Below are positions 1 through 9,989 of a stretch of DNA of 64,000 nt, one piece after another. The notes under the pieces were generated by a model, which ran no database searches, had not been told where the DNA came from, and saw only the letters and a list, made by a program, of their open reading frames with translations. The stretch's first letter is position 1. The number at the start of each line of letters is the position of its first letter. The DNA lies in NCBI GenBank assembly GCA_900128395.1, contig LT649234.1:1-64000 (forward strand), written 5' to 3'. The translations under genes were made by a program, and so were the position numbers. The stretch comes from Stramenopiles sp. TOSAG23-2 (taxonomy: Eukaryota > Sar).

Positions 1-1526
1 TATATACCAGTATACTAATAACTATACCAAAAGTATTATGAATTATTATTATCATATTACATATTATATCACATTATCACAGAGCACAGTGTGGGAAAAC
101 GTAGATTTGGACCAGGAAATGCCTCTGGTGTCCAGAGAAGCACAGAGTGCCACAGCGAGATTTAGATTTTACGATTTTACATATTACGGTAATCGGTAAT
201 ATGTAATATACGAGTATTAATATTATTAGAATATTATAGTATTAGAGCTCCCAGAGCTACAGCAGCACCAACAGCTTTTATTTTTTTTTTTTTGTTGGGG
301 GAAATTTTAATATTTGAGATTTGCCTTTTTATGTTTTTTTTTGTTGGGGTTTTTTGGTGGGGGGGGGGGGGGGGAGGGGGGAGTGGGCGTCGTGTTTTTC
401 CAAGTGGGCCATGTTGATCGCAAACTATTTGTATATAAATAATATGCTTATTTATTGATATCACCTTGATAGTATTAATAAGAACGATGACTGGAGCTGG
501 ACTCCCTTGGACAGGGCATATCATAATAATGATAGTCCAATTCAGCAAGAGATTATTCAACGTATACGTTCAAAAGGTGGTAAACGTAAGAGGGAACTTT
601 ATATAAAAAACAAAAAACATGTATGATAAAAATAAATGATCTTCGTAAAAAATGAAACAAAAAATATTCGTTATAATATGCCATAATTTTACTCTTCTTG
701 TGGTAAATAATATGATATGCTCAATAACTCAATCTCAAGAATAATATTCTATCCTACTAGATATAGTGAAGCTCGAATGCACGTCTGCAAACTAATACGA
801 CTTCGTACTCCACATACATGAGTAGGTTTCTATCTTTCCGTGTTCGGAGTAAATGCACAAATCTAGTAAAAGACACCTACAAAAATCTAGTAAAAGATCT
901 ACAAAAATCTTTTCAACTTTCTTCAACATGGAATATCACCACACCACCACACCATTGTACATACTTGTACCGTAACCAGGTAACCCACATCATCAAAAAA
1001 ACTACCTCCAAAAATAAATAGAACATATCTCATTATATATATTATTCTCTTACTCATATATTATACGAAGCGTATAAATTTCTTTTACTCCCGGAAATTA
1101 ACATCTCAAATCAAAAATGATTTAAATACTCATTTATACCTACTTTTCATTCTTAAATGTATAAGGTTGTAGATCTGTTTCCTTTATCAATCTGTATTTA
1201 TATTACTATATATTATTTCTCTTACTCATAATATTATTATATTATTTCTCTTACCATATATAAAAATTTTCTCTTACTCATATAGCGTATAAATTTCTTT
1301 TACTCCCGGAAATTAACATCTCAAATCAAAAATGATTTAAATACTCATTTATATAAACATTAGTAAATTGTTTAGTATTCAAAAGAGTCTTCCTCTGTCT
1401 GTGATTTAGAGTTAGGTAAAAAAGCTAATCCTTCATAAAGTTGTAAGTCACATCCTTTAATCAATCTGTATATATTAATATAATATATATAATATTTTAC
1501 CAGATTGTACAAAACCAATATCCTCT
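1..1526. other. Intergenic, no gene seen
   Basis: AT-rich DNA with no credible coding frame; the open frames here are short and of low complexity. It holds a G-run at about 359-387 (16 G, an A, 6 G, then more G), a short tandem (aaatctagtaaaaga, about 857-893) and the 70-bp direct repeat listed separately. The region is the 3' flank of the carboxypeptidase gene. Confidence 0.6.
1069..1353. repeat. 70-bp direct repeat, two copies 215 bp apart
   Basis: Copy 1 is at 1069-1138 and copy 2 at 1284-1353. They are essentially identical across the core from agcgtataaatttc to actcatttata, including ctcccggaaattaacatc. The 145-bp spacer contains further ttctcttactcatat fragments. Noncoding, with no recognised family. 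It looks like a local duplication. Confidence 0.85.
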
Positions 1527-3053
1527 CTAACTCAACCACAAACCAATATTTTCTATTTCTTGTTCCCTTGCATTTAATAATTCTTTGGAATCATATAAAT
1601 CATCTCTAAAGCGAAGGTCTTGATGATGTGCACTATTTCTGATCATGATATGAAAAACACTCCCATCTGGGCTAGTTGCATTCATTGGAACGCCACCAAC
1701 AGACCAAGGGTCCTTGTCACCATCACTAAAAATCATATTTGTTGTATGTTTTACAATATCTTCACCATTGCCATATGCACGTAACATCCATAATTCTCTT
1801 GTCAACGTATTTGGATATCTTTCTCTACAAACTGCTTCCACCTCTTTAATCTGATCTTTGTCTTCAACATAAAAGCCATTCCCATCACTTGTTAGCGGTT
1901 CTAGAATCAATTGTGTACATGCTTGATAATTCCATGTTCGATAAATTGATCCCAACGATGGTTTTGACAATGATGAAGGAAATTGGTTGTAAAAATTGAC
2001 ACCACTACTGCCGCCTACCATTTCCATACTAATATTATGGCATTCTAATTGTCCAGTATAGTTTACAAACACATTTATTGCATCATTCATACCAGATAAT
2101 ATTTCATCAGCCTTTAACAATCGTTTGCATGCGACTTGTACAGGGTTTGCTGGCATGTTCGTCACAAACGTTGCTGCATATGGATAATCAAGCATCGCAA
2201 GAGTTGCCGCAGCACCTTTAAGATAAAACAACAATTTTGACACTTGATTAACTGTTGTTATTGGCTTACATACATTAAAGTAATTTGATAATGATTGGAA
2301 ATCAGTTGTTTTTGATACAATTTGAAATGCATCATCCAAAACCTTACCGCAAGTGGCATCACCATATTCTGTAAATACTGAAATAAATGAATCATAAAAT
2401 TCTTTTTCCTTATTTTCAGTTGGATAAATATCCACAGGTGCACTTGCAGCTAATGCACCAACACTGATATGTGGATATTTCAAACGATGCCAAGCTGCAA
2501 GCATCCCACCATAACTACCTCCGAATAAAACAACTTTGCAGGCATCTTTACTTTTCTCACATCCAAAAATACTTTCCTTATTAGATAAAAAAATTGTCGT
2601 ATCAGCAAGTGCTTGTTCAATAGTGAGATATCTTAAATCTTCCGCACTTAAAGATGATTTTGGTAATGACACCCCATAATACCTATGTTCTAAAAATACT
2701 AATAACGCATCGAATTTAGGTGCCATATCAAACATTGCACCACTGTTATTGTAAAAATCTTCAATTCCACCCTCATTTCCAAAATAAAAAAGGATTGGTC
2801 CTGTATTCTTTTTCCACCACTTATCATAAAATAAATATTTTTGTTGAAAAGTTAATGACCTATCATTGTTAGTATTACTGCTATAATATGAAAAATGATC
2901 AATTGTTTGGTTGAAATATTTTGTTGTTGGTGGGAATTCTTTTATCGTTCCTTTTGCACCACGTGGTATTGTTGTTGAAGCACCATTTGTTACCATACAA
3001 TATAATATAGCAATAATCAATATTAATATTATTATTGTTCTTTTCAACCTCAT
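1527..3053 (-). CDS. Serine carboxypeptidase S28 (prolylcarboxypeptidase/DPP7-like)
   Basis: Secreted or lysosomal serine peptidase of family S28, which removes residues next to proline (carboxy- or dipeptidyl-peptidase). The 508-residue protein begins with a hydrophobic stretch, residues 6-22, that fits a signal peptide. The family signature YFNQTIDHFSYY lies near residue 41. The nucleophile motif GGSYGGMLAAW has Ser at about 180, the acid is in SDGDKDPWSVGG (Asp about 448), and the His is in SAHHQDLR (about 476). FGNEGG and EHRYYG are also typical. The length is normal for S28. The start is the first ATG in frame (3053); the frame is open only two codons further, to a TTG. The exact peptide specificity cannot be read from sequence. 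Confidence 0.93.
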   Translation of the reverse strand: MRLKRTIIILILIIAILYCMVTNGASTTIPRGAKGTIKEFPPTTKYFNQTIDHFSYYSSNTNNDRSLTFQQKYLFYDKWWKKNTGPILFYFGNEGGIEDFYNNSGAMFDMAPKFDALLVFLEHRYYGVSLPKSSLSAEDLRYLTIEQALADTTIFLSNKESIFGCEKSKDACKVVLFGGSYGGMLAAWHRLKYPHISVGALAASAPVDIYPTENKEKEFYDSFISVFTEYGDATCGKVLDDAFQIVSKTTDFQSLSNYFNVCKPITTVNQVSKLLFYLKGAAATLAMLDYPYAATFVTNMPANPVQVACKRLLKADEILSGMNDAINVFVNYTGQLECHNISMEMVGGSSGVNFYNQFPSSLSKPSLGSIYRTWNYQACTQLILEPLTSDGNGFYVEDKDQIKEVEAVCRERYPNTLTRELWMLRAYGNGEDIVKHTTNMIFSDGDKDPWSVGGVPMNATSPDGSVFHIMIRNSAHHQDLRFRDDLYDSKELLNAREQEIENIGLWLS

Positions 3054-3657
3054 CAACAATTATTATTATTGGACTTACGAATAAATATTTTGTAGGACAA
3101 ACTTCAAAAAATTTTCAAGTTATGTACGTATCTATCATAAAACGTAACAAATATTTCTTTGTTATTGAATTAAATTGTATCTCTTTGCAAAGTTCTTGTC
3201 TACAATAATTATATACAGTAATACTACATATACTAGTAGGTTTGTGAAAAGTGTTGTTCCACTTGAAATTATAAAATATCTATCGATATGCTTGCCCGCT
3301 TGCGGGCTTGGCATCTTGCCTTAGGCTTGTTACTAATTTTTGTGTGTGTGTATCTTTTTTATATAAAATAATGTACCTCCTGTGTAGTAGTGCTGTAGTA
3401 AATAATAAAAAAAGTGGGCAAAATTTATAATAAACAATGCTGTGTAGTGTTAGTGTTAGTCCCACTTCTTCTTTCCAAAAATAAATAATAAACATACAAG
3501 CAGTTGCACAAGATAAAGAATTAGAATAAAAAAAGATATGCGCATAGCATCCTGGATGTACAACTAGGTATTTCTGTACATACCAAAAAAACGAAATGTG
3601 CAAAGAAAACAATTATACCAATTTTCATTCTACCACAACTTAATATACCGTAAAAAA
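3054..3657. other. Divergent intergenic region
   Basis: This 600-bp spacer lies between the carboxypeptidase (minus) and the dehydrogenase (plus) and must hold both promoters. Visible features are the first copy of a direct repeat from 3251 and a short perfect hairpin, gcccgc-tt-gcgggc, at 3294-3307. No coding frame is convincing. Confidence 0.6.
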
Positions 3658-4735
3658 ATGTCAAAAGCACGATTACGCCCAATGCAATTGTTTAATATGA
3701 GCGGAAAAGTATGCATAGTAACAGGTGCAAGTTCTGGATTAGGTGAAAGATTTGTACGTGTATTACATGCAGTAAATGCGTCTGTCGTTTGTTGTGCAAG
3801 GCGTTTAGATCGATTGCAACAATTACAAAAAGAATTAGGGACATCAAGGGTATTTGTTGTAAAGTGCGATGTCGCAATTAAAGAAGATCGTGATCATTTA
3901 ATTCAACAAACATTGGAACGTTTTCAACGAATTGATGTGTTAATAAATAATGCTGGTGTTAGCTTAGATGATGGGCAACCTGCTACAAAATTAAATAGTG
4001 AAACCTTTTTAAAAGTGATGAATATTAATGTCAATGCATTGTTTTTTTTATCCCAAGAGGTTGGTAATATTATGTTGAAACAGAAGAAGCACGATCCTAA
4101 TTCAAATGATGGCGTGATTGTCAATAATGCAAGCGTTCATGCATTTGGCGCATCAGCACCAAATTATAATTTGTCCTATAGCACATCAAAAGCAGCTGTT
4201 GTTAATATGTCACGTGAATTAGCAATTCAATGGGCTACCAGAGGTGTACGTGTTAATTGTTTAGCTCCTGGTTATTTTCCATCTGAAATACATACATCGG
4301 AAGCAATGCCAAAAAATATGACGTTAGAAAATGGGACTGTATTAGATGAAAAAGGTGAATTAAATCCATACAGCAAACATATCATGAGTAATATTAGTAT
4401 GAAGCGATTAGGAAAAGCTGATGAATTAGATGGAGCATTATTGTTTCTATGCAGTAATGCATCTTCATATGCTACTGGGATGGTATTACAAGTGGATGGT
4501 GGCTGGACACATTATTGAATATTATATATCATTTTTAGTGTGTAATGCGTGTTTTATGTACACTGGGATGGAAGACACACAACAAAAACGAGAGAGAATA
4601 TTTTTTATAACACACATATTATATATATACTTCGTATATTATAACATGATGAGATGTGTTGTTCCACTTGAAATTATAAAATATCTCATTGCTTGGTTAC
4701 TAATTTTTTAGTGTATCTTTTTTATAAATAATAAG
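3251..4735. repeat. Diverged direct repeat flanking the SDR gene
   Basis: Copy 1 starts at 3251 and copy 2 at 4656. Both begin with the same 31 bp (gtgttgttccacttgaaatt...aaaatatct, 3251-3281 and 4656-4686). Both continue with gttactaatttttg/ttag, gtgtatcttttttata and, further on, gggcaaaa/aggcaaaa and tgtgtagtgtt. The copies bracket the dehydrogenase gene exactly, so a duplication or insertion brought the flank along. Confidence 0.75.
3658..4518 (+). CDS. Short-chain dehydrogenase/reductase (classical SDR)
   Basis: NAD(P)-dependent oxidoreductase with a Rossmann fold; the substrate is unknown. The 286-residue protein shows the cofactor motif TGASSGLG (22-29), the NNAG motif (LINNAGVS), a Ser in NNASVHAFG near residue 158, and the catalytic YSTSK (Tyr174, Lys178). 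It ends with the usual MVLQVDGGW tail of FabG-like enzymes. The start chosen is the ATG at 3658; a longer open frame upstream has no ATG. It lies between two copies of a direct repeat. A role in lipid or sugar-alcohol metabolism is possible but not shown. Confidence 0.92.
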   Translation: MSKARLRPMQLFNMSGKVCIVTGASSGLGERFVRVLHAVNASVVCCARRLDRLQQLQKELGTSRVFVVKCDVAIKEDRDHLIQQTLERFQRIDVLINNAGVSLDDGQPATKLNSETFLKVMNINVNALFFLSQEVGNIMLKQKKHDPNSNDGVIVNNASVHAFGASAPNYNLSYSTSKAAVVNMSRELAIQWATRGVRVNCLAPGYFPSEIHTSEAMPKNMTLENGTVLDEKGELNPYSKHIMSNISMKRLGKADELDGALLFLCSNASSYATGMVLQVDGGWTHY

Positions 4736-5136
4736 GCAAAATTATCCTTTTTGTTTTCTCAACAACAGCAGTGCTGATGTGTGTAGTGTTTCCGAATAAA
4801 ATAGTAATATAAATACTGTAATATAATACAATACTAAAATATATACTTAATATTTTATCTGTGCCTACTCTACATGTATCAGTAAAATAGTGTTGTAGGT
4901 ACTTACGCACTTATAATTTAATACTGTACGTTAGGGAGCTCATTAATATATCTATCATGTATTATACACATGCTACCAGGTATGCACACATACTTTTTGT
5001 GAATACACATATTTTTGTTGCATTTATATTTTAAAATATATATATGTTAAAAAAATCATATTCATATATAGTGGCTTATCCTCCTTAAAAAGTTAGTTTT
5101 ATATTGCAATATTATTTAATTAAATACATATAGACA
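4519..5136. other. Intergenic, tandem genes
   Basis: AT-rich spacer between the dehydrogenase and the next plus-strand gene. It carries the second copy of the flanking direct repeat (from 4656) and one CTTCGTA motif at 4630. No coding frame is supported. Confidence 0.6.
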
Positions 5137-5907
5137 ATGGATAATAACAATAATAATAATAATAACAAGGAGGCATCGTCTACTAAAACAACAGTTTACG
5201 GTATTGAATTTTTTAAAAAAGAAAAGGAATCTGAAGCTAATAATAATAATATTTTTAGTACTGTTGAAAATCGTAAAAAATTAAAACCTATTAGCGATGG
5301 TGTAGAACCGTGTATACACAAGACCACACAGCCTGAATACAGTTTATTTAATCCTATTTTACATATGAAATTTCTTTCTTTTGATTTTTGTAACTTAGAT
5401 TATGTTCCTGATAATTTAAAAGATGTAACAGAATCTGGATTGAACCAAGTTGCGCTGGTTGCTGCTTTGCTTATGACAATTCAAGCACCTTTGATAATGG
5501 ATCTTGTGGAGACACCTGACTCAAATGCAATGAAAATACCAAGTGTAGCCATAGCCCTGGCAAGTTTTTTATTATTTTTTACCAGTCTATGCTTTAGTAT
5601 CTTTATGGTAGCAATGCTGGAATCATTCCAATCTCTTGACGAGGTAGCATTGTGGTTAAAACTTATTGGTTGGAGGGCAACTCTTCCACATTCACTATTT
5701 ATGGGTGGTCTATGGTTATGTGTAATGACAATGATGCTGTATTTGCTTTTAAAGGTGGGTGCATTATTTGCTCTTTATGCTGGGTCCGGGGTTATTTTAA
5801 TTTATTTGATTTTACATGCTCAGTTAGCGACAGCATTAAAAATGGTATATATGTCGAGAGAGAAAGTAAGGAAAGGGTGGAGGATTGATGATGGGGAAGA
5901 AGAATAA
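5137..5907 (+). CDS. Hypothetical four-helix membrane protein
   Basis: I do not recognise the family. The 256-residue protein starts with an Asn run (residues 3-10) and a hydrophilic region of about 100 residues. Four hydrophobic segments follow, at about 105-130, 134-161, 183-207 and 209-231, and then a short basic tail (SREKVRKGW). The ATG at 5137 opens the frame in good coding sequence. It converges with the eEFSec gene downstream. The topology resembles small four-pass proteins of many kinds, and no catalytic motif is visible. Confidence 0.75.
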   Translation: MDNNNNNNNNKEASSTKTTVYGIEFFKKEKESEANNNNIFSTVENRKKLKPISDGVEPCIHKTTQPEYSLFNPILHMKFLSFDFCNLDYVPDNLKDVTESGLNQVALVAALLMTIQAPLIMDLVETPDSNAMKIPSVAIALASFLLFFTSLCFSIFMVAMLESFQSLDEVALWLKLIGWRATLPHSLFMGGLWLCVMTMMLYLLLKVGALFALYAGSGVILIYLILHAQLATALKMVYMSREKVRKGWRIDDGEEE

Positions 5908-6331
5908 AGAGAAATAAAAAAAGATAATATTAGCGAGATTGGAAACAACGAAGAGGTATTTTAATTTATCAGAATTAAGAAAGGGATCCAATGCAAAGAA
6001 ACAAAAAAGTAGCGAATGACATTTTTTAAATATTACCATTATTTTGACCGCATAATCGTACGTACAAACAAAAGTAATAATACGTATAATTTTATATATA
6101 AATATATATATATATCATAAATTATGCATTAATTAAATTATATCATATGATACTTTGTATGATATGTGTAAACTTAACAACTTTAATTATAATACGAAGT
6201 ATATGTGTAAATATTGAGAGAAAAAATCATTATATATATATCATATCATAGACACATTATTTACGAGCTACGCACTCAACACACATTTGCACTTCGTATA
6301 TATATAAAATCATCCTTCCAAGATCATACAT
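5908..6331. other. Convergent intergenic region
   Basis: This spacer separates two genes whose 3' ends face each other. It contains TACGAAG at 6193-6199 and CTTCGTA at 6292-6298, motifs that recur in other convergent spacers of this window. No gene is seen. Confidence 0.6.
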
Positions 6332-8152
6332 TCAATCTTGGTACATCTTTTTCTTATTTTCATCAAAAATATATTTCTTAAAATTCATTGTTAATTTCAT
6401 ATTTTTCTTTATTTTACTTGGATCATCAAACGATACTTTGACTTTTCCTGATTTTCCAAATGGCCCATCAATATTACCAACTTGATTTTCAGGTGAATTC
6501 AATTTCATATTTAAAAATCTTGTCATATCTGAATTTTTCTCAAACAAACTTTTTACAATCACTGTACCATTTTTATCAACACGATCAACAACGCCAGATC
6601 GTTGCTTTAATTTATATATTTTCAAAGCATCTTTCAACAACCCTGAATCTTTTCCAAGCGGTTGAATCAAACGACCATAAAATGCAATACGAAACGTAGC
6701 TGCATTTACATCCGTATCTAATCGTGATCCAATCAACAAGCTACCAACAGGGCACATGACGGGTCCATCAAATTCAATCAATGCCCATTGCCCACCTTTA
6801 CCACCTTGTTTTCCACCAAGCAATTCATCTTGATACAAATAATCATTATCCGCATTAAAATCATTTAATATAGTTGTCCCTCCTCCTTTACCTTTACCTT
6901 GTTGAAGTATAGCCAATTCTTTCGAACCGAAAAACGTCACAGTAGCCATAGCGGTAGTATGGCCAATAGAAATATGAATTTTAGTTTTTGAACGACATTT
7001 ACCTTTGAAAAAAAATGCTTTTACACGACGTACATGCGCAACTGCACTGTGAATGGATGGTACAGAACCAGGCGTTGCAACAAAACCACGCTCCATCGAT
7101 TTTGCATCTAATCCAGCTACACATATACCTAAGCGATCACCTTGAATAGCACTTTCAACAGGACGTCGAAACATTTGTATCGATTTAATTTTCTTTTCAA
7201 CTCGTAATGTTGGTAATTCCACTGTATCGTTAATTTGTAATCCACCTGATAATACCGTACCAGTTAATATCGTACCTTTACCTTTAATTGAAAAACAATG
7301 ATCAACTGCAAACAATAAATTACCATCTCCCGATCGTTGTGGTATTGATATTTTATCTTTTAATTCATCTACTAAAGTATTCATCCCAATAGAATCTAAT
7401 TTACTAACAACGCCACCATCTTTATCATCAACATTATTATCATTATTACCATCATCGGTATCCTTTTTCTTATCCTCATCAGTTGTTCCATCATCTAATG
7501 ATAATTTGTTATCCATATCACTTTTTAATCGATCTGCTTCTGTAACTGCTGCTCGTTTCTCACCACCAACTGCAGCAGCAACAGGTATCATGGAACAATT
7601 TGCAAATTTCGTTTTATTAAATACATTACTTAATTTTTTCTTTAAATTTTCAATAAATGTTTCACGTTTTTCTTTTTCGATTAAATCAATTTTATTTAAA
7701 ACAACTACAAGTTCTTGTGCATTTGAACATACTTCACCAATAATTAAACATTCTGCAGTTTGCATTTGTATTCCTTTGTTCACATCAATGACTAAAATCA
7801 TAATATCTATAATTTGCGCACCAGTGATCATAGTACGTATCAAAGAAGCATGACCTGGACAATCTACTAACGTAAATTGTAATTTATCATAATTATTTGC
7901 TATCTCTGGATTTTCTTTAATTAATTTCTCTGGTAACGTAGTTTTAAATGCAGAAAATCCAAGATCAAGTGTAATTCCTCGGCGTCTTGATTCTGGATGT
8001 TTATCCAATGACGCAGTGGATAATTGCGTACTCAATGCTTTGACTAGACTTGTTTTACCACTATCAACATGTCCTAATACACCAACATTGATATTTAATA
8101 TTCTTGGATCTTTTTTCTTTTTCTTTTTCTGTTCTGTTGCAATGCTTGCCAT
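6332..8152 (-). CDS. EEFSEC: Selenocysteine-specific elongation factor eEFSec
   Basis: Translation GTPase that delivers Sec-tRNA(Sec) to UGA codons marked by a SECIS element. The 606-residue protein has the P-loop GHVDSGKTS (about 26-34), the switch region RRRGITLDLGFSAF (typical of the SelB/eEFSec branch), DCPGHASLIRT, and NKIDL for guanine binding. An Asp/Asn-rich insertion follows the G domain (about 225-255). Domains II and III contain FSIKGKGTILTGTVLSGG, and the C-terminal domain continues to the end. The start is the ATG at 8152, since the frame upstream lacks another ATG. It implies that the organism makes selenoproteins. Distinction from EF-Tu and eIF2-gamma rests on the TLDLGFSAF switch and the length. 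Confidence 0.93.
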   Translation of the reverse strand: MASIATEQKKKKKKDPRILNINVGVLGHVDSGKTSLVKALSTQLSTASLDKHPESRRRGITLDLGFSAFKTTLPEKLIKENPEIANNYDKLQFTLVDCPGHASLIRTMITGAQIIDIMILVIDVNKGIQMQTAECLIIGEVCSNAQELVVVLNKIDLIEKEKRETFIENLKKKLSNVFNKTKFANCSMIPVAAAVGGEKRAAVTEADRLKSDMDNKLSLDDGTTDEDKKKDTDDGNNDNNVDDKDGGVVSKLDSIGMNTLVDELKDKISIPQRSGDGNLLFAVDHCFSIKGKGTILTGTVLSGGLQINDTVELPTLRVEKKIKSIQMFRRPVESAIQGDRLGICVAGLDAKSMERGFVATPGSVPSIHSAVAHVRRVKAFFFKGKCRSKTKIHISIGHTTAMATVTFFGSKELAILQQGKGKGGGTTILNDFNADNDYLYQDELLGGKQGGKGGQWALIEFDGPVMCPVGSLLIGSRLDTDVNAATFRIAFYGRLIQPLGKDSGLLKDALKIYKLKQRSGVVDRVDKNGTVIVKSLFEKNSDMTRFLNMKLNSPENQVGNIDGPFGKSGKVKVSFDDPSKIKKNMKLTMNFKKYIFDENKKKMYQD

Positions 8153-8295
8153 GATGGTATGTATGTATATAGAGTATATCAATAAAATATCTTTCTTTAA
8201 TTATTATCTTTTACAAATTAATTTATTTTATATATATATATATATATAAATTTATATATATGAAAAAATCTCTATATATCTTTTCAATGAAATAA

Positions 8296-8499
8296 ATGCA
8301 ATCTTTAGATACGAATGATACTGATGAAGAAGATATAAATAATAATAATAATACTAAGCATGTAGAAGGAGTATCCCTACAAACGTTTGTATCAATTGAA
8401 TGGCTATATATATTTGTAGAATGGGGTCTCAGGGGTGTAAATTCATTAATATTTTTAATATTTTTTCTTTCGTCGCGCATCATATTTTTTTTATTATGA
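8296..8499 (+). CDS. Possible small gene or exon, 67 aa
   Basis: A 67-codon frame begins MQSLDTNDTDEED, followed by an Asn run, which is the composition of genuine protein N-termini in this window. It ends in a hydrophobic stretch (NSLIFLIFFL) that could be a membrane helix or read-through of an intron. A GTGTAA at about 8433 could be a splice donor, but I found no convincing downstream exon. It sits divergently upstream of eEFSec, so it could also be a chance frame. Confidence 0.25.
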   Translation: MQSLDTNDTDEEDINNNNNTKHVEGVSLQTFVSIEWLYIFVEWGLRGVNSLIFLIFFLSSRIIFFLL

Positions 8500-9230
8500 T
8501 ACATATGATATACGGATATTTACATTCAATGCTATTTTGAAATATTTATCATTAGTTTTTGGTGTGTTAGTAAGGAAAAAAACACCCACGCCCTCGTACA
8601 TGCATTTATATAACCAATTATTATACTAGATATCAATTTTTAAGGAAAATAAATAACAAATTTCAAAGTATAAGAACATAATTTACATAAGATTCTTCAG
8701 TAGTTTTAATAGATTTTTTGTATACTTATTTATACTTGTATTAAAATATACATAGATTTAAAATGAATATTTGTGTAAGTACGCTAATTGATACTAAATA
8801 GAAATTTTTTATCTGCCATGCCTCTTCATTATTACGTAGAAAGACATTTCTTTTTTTTCTATATAGGAAACATGTGAAAAAATAGGTGTGAAATCTTCAT
8901 ATTGTGCTATTTGATGATGTAAATAAAAAATTTGATCGAAATAATCAAGGAACATTTTCATCGGTATCAATTGTCAATTATCTCCTTAAAGTTGCATTTA
9001 TGGAAACCATTGGAAAATGAGTAAATTTCAGCTTTCTACAATGATGATATGCACATATCAATGATTTCAATGTTTCATTTTTTACTCTTTTCATCTTTTA
9101 ACAGAATTTCGAATGGAAAAATTTGTTCAACATTGGATTTTTCACCAAACGTGCAAACCCTAAGGCAAATCTCCTCCTCTTTATATCTTTTTCAACTCCA
9201 TTTTTTTTTTAATTATTATTTTTTTTATTT
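8500..9230. other. Intergenic, no gene seen
   Basis: AT-rich sequence with homopolymer T runs near the right end, adjoining the foldback element. Open frames are short and biased in composition. I see no RNA gene or promoter signature. Confidence 0.5.
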
Positions 9231-9668
9231 AGAGTTATCGACATTAAAGATGGTGAATTTTTTTTTTTTTTTTTTTTTTTCAATTTTTTTTCCAGCCCTC
9301 TAGTATGGAAATAGCATTAATAGGATAAAAATACCATTACATGGACGATTTCAGGAAGGAGTTAAATTTTTCATTGTGCGTGTTTGTTGTTTTGAGTGAT
9401 TTTTTTCAACTTTTTTTTTCCAGCCCTCTAGTATGGAAATAGCATTAATAGGATAAAAATACCATTACATGGACGATTTCAGGAAGGAGTTAAATTTTTC
9501 ATTGTGCGTGTTTGTTGTTTTGAGTGAAAATTTAAATCCTTCCTGAAATCGTCCATGTAATGGTATTTACATCCTATTAATGCTATTTCCATACTAGAGG
9601 GCTGGAAAAAAAAAGTTGAAAAAAAAAAAAAAAAAAAAAAATTCACCATCTTTAATGTAGATAACTCT
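9231..9668. mobile_element. Foldback element with long terminal inverted repeats
   Basis: The left arm (9231 to about 9385) and right arm (about 9526-9668) are near-perfect reverse complements over about 140 bp. Both outer ends read agagttatc(g/t)acattaaagatggtgaa, then a long T-run, then ccagccctctagtatgg. Inside, the left arm is partly duplicated in direct orientation: the block from ccagccctc starts at 9292 and again at 9420, ending at gttttgagtga each time. There is no transposase. This is a foldback or MITE-like nonautonomous element. A clear target-site duplication is not visible in the T-rich flanks. Confidence 0.8.
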
Positions 9669-9753
9669 ACTTACAACAAAAAATCTTTTTTTGAAAATTG
9701 AATTTAAATTAGTTTCATTAATACAAAATATATATTTATATTATATGTTTATA

Positions 9754-9931
9754 CTCATAATCAATAAGTTTTATAACCAAAGATAACTAGTAAATATAAG
9801 AATTGATATCACATCATACCATATCATATCTCTCCTCCAATTCTCATAATCAATAAGTTTTATAACCAAAGATAACTAGTAAATATAAGGATTGATATTT
9901 CATCATACCACATATCATATTCCTCCTCCAC
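9754..9931. repeat. 89-bp tandem duplication upstream of CSN2
   Basis: Two head-to-tail copies begin at 9754 and 9843 with ctcataatcaataagttttat. They share ataaccaaagataactagtaaatataa, ttgatat and the pyrimidine-rich ends tctcctcca and ttcctcctcca. The second copy ends about 60 bp before the CSN2 start codon, so the promoter or 5' leader was duplicated. Confidence 0.85.
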
Positions 9932-9989
9932 ACATTTATTGAATAATTTAACATAATATAATAATAATAAGACGGATTAAAACAATAAT

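Noticed and set aside
234-560. 108-codon minus-strand frame with a Pro run
   Set aside because: The Pro run is simply the G-homopolymer read in reverse; the remainder is biased AT sequence and has no domain-like content.
818-1021. 67-codon plus-strand frame
   Set aside because: It translates a short tandem repeat (NLVKDTYKNLVKD) and lies in featureless spacer; no support.
3294-3307. gcccgc-tt-gcgggc hairpin as a terminator
   Set aside because: Rho-independent terminators are not expected in nuclear DNA, and the site lies upstream of both flanking genes, not at a 3' end.
6332-8152. eIF2-gamma or mitochondrial EF-Tu
   Set aside because: The TLDLGFSAF switch, the C-terminal domain and the 606-residue length fit eEFSec; EF-Tu is about 400 residues.
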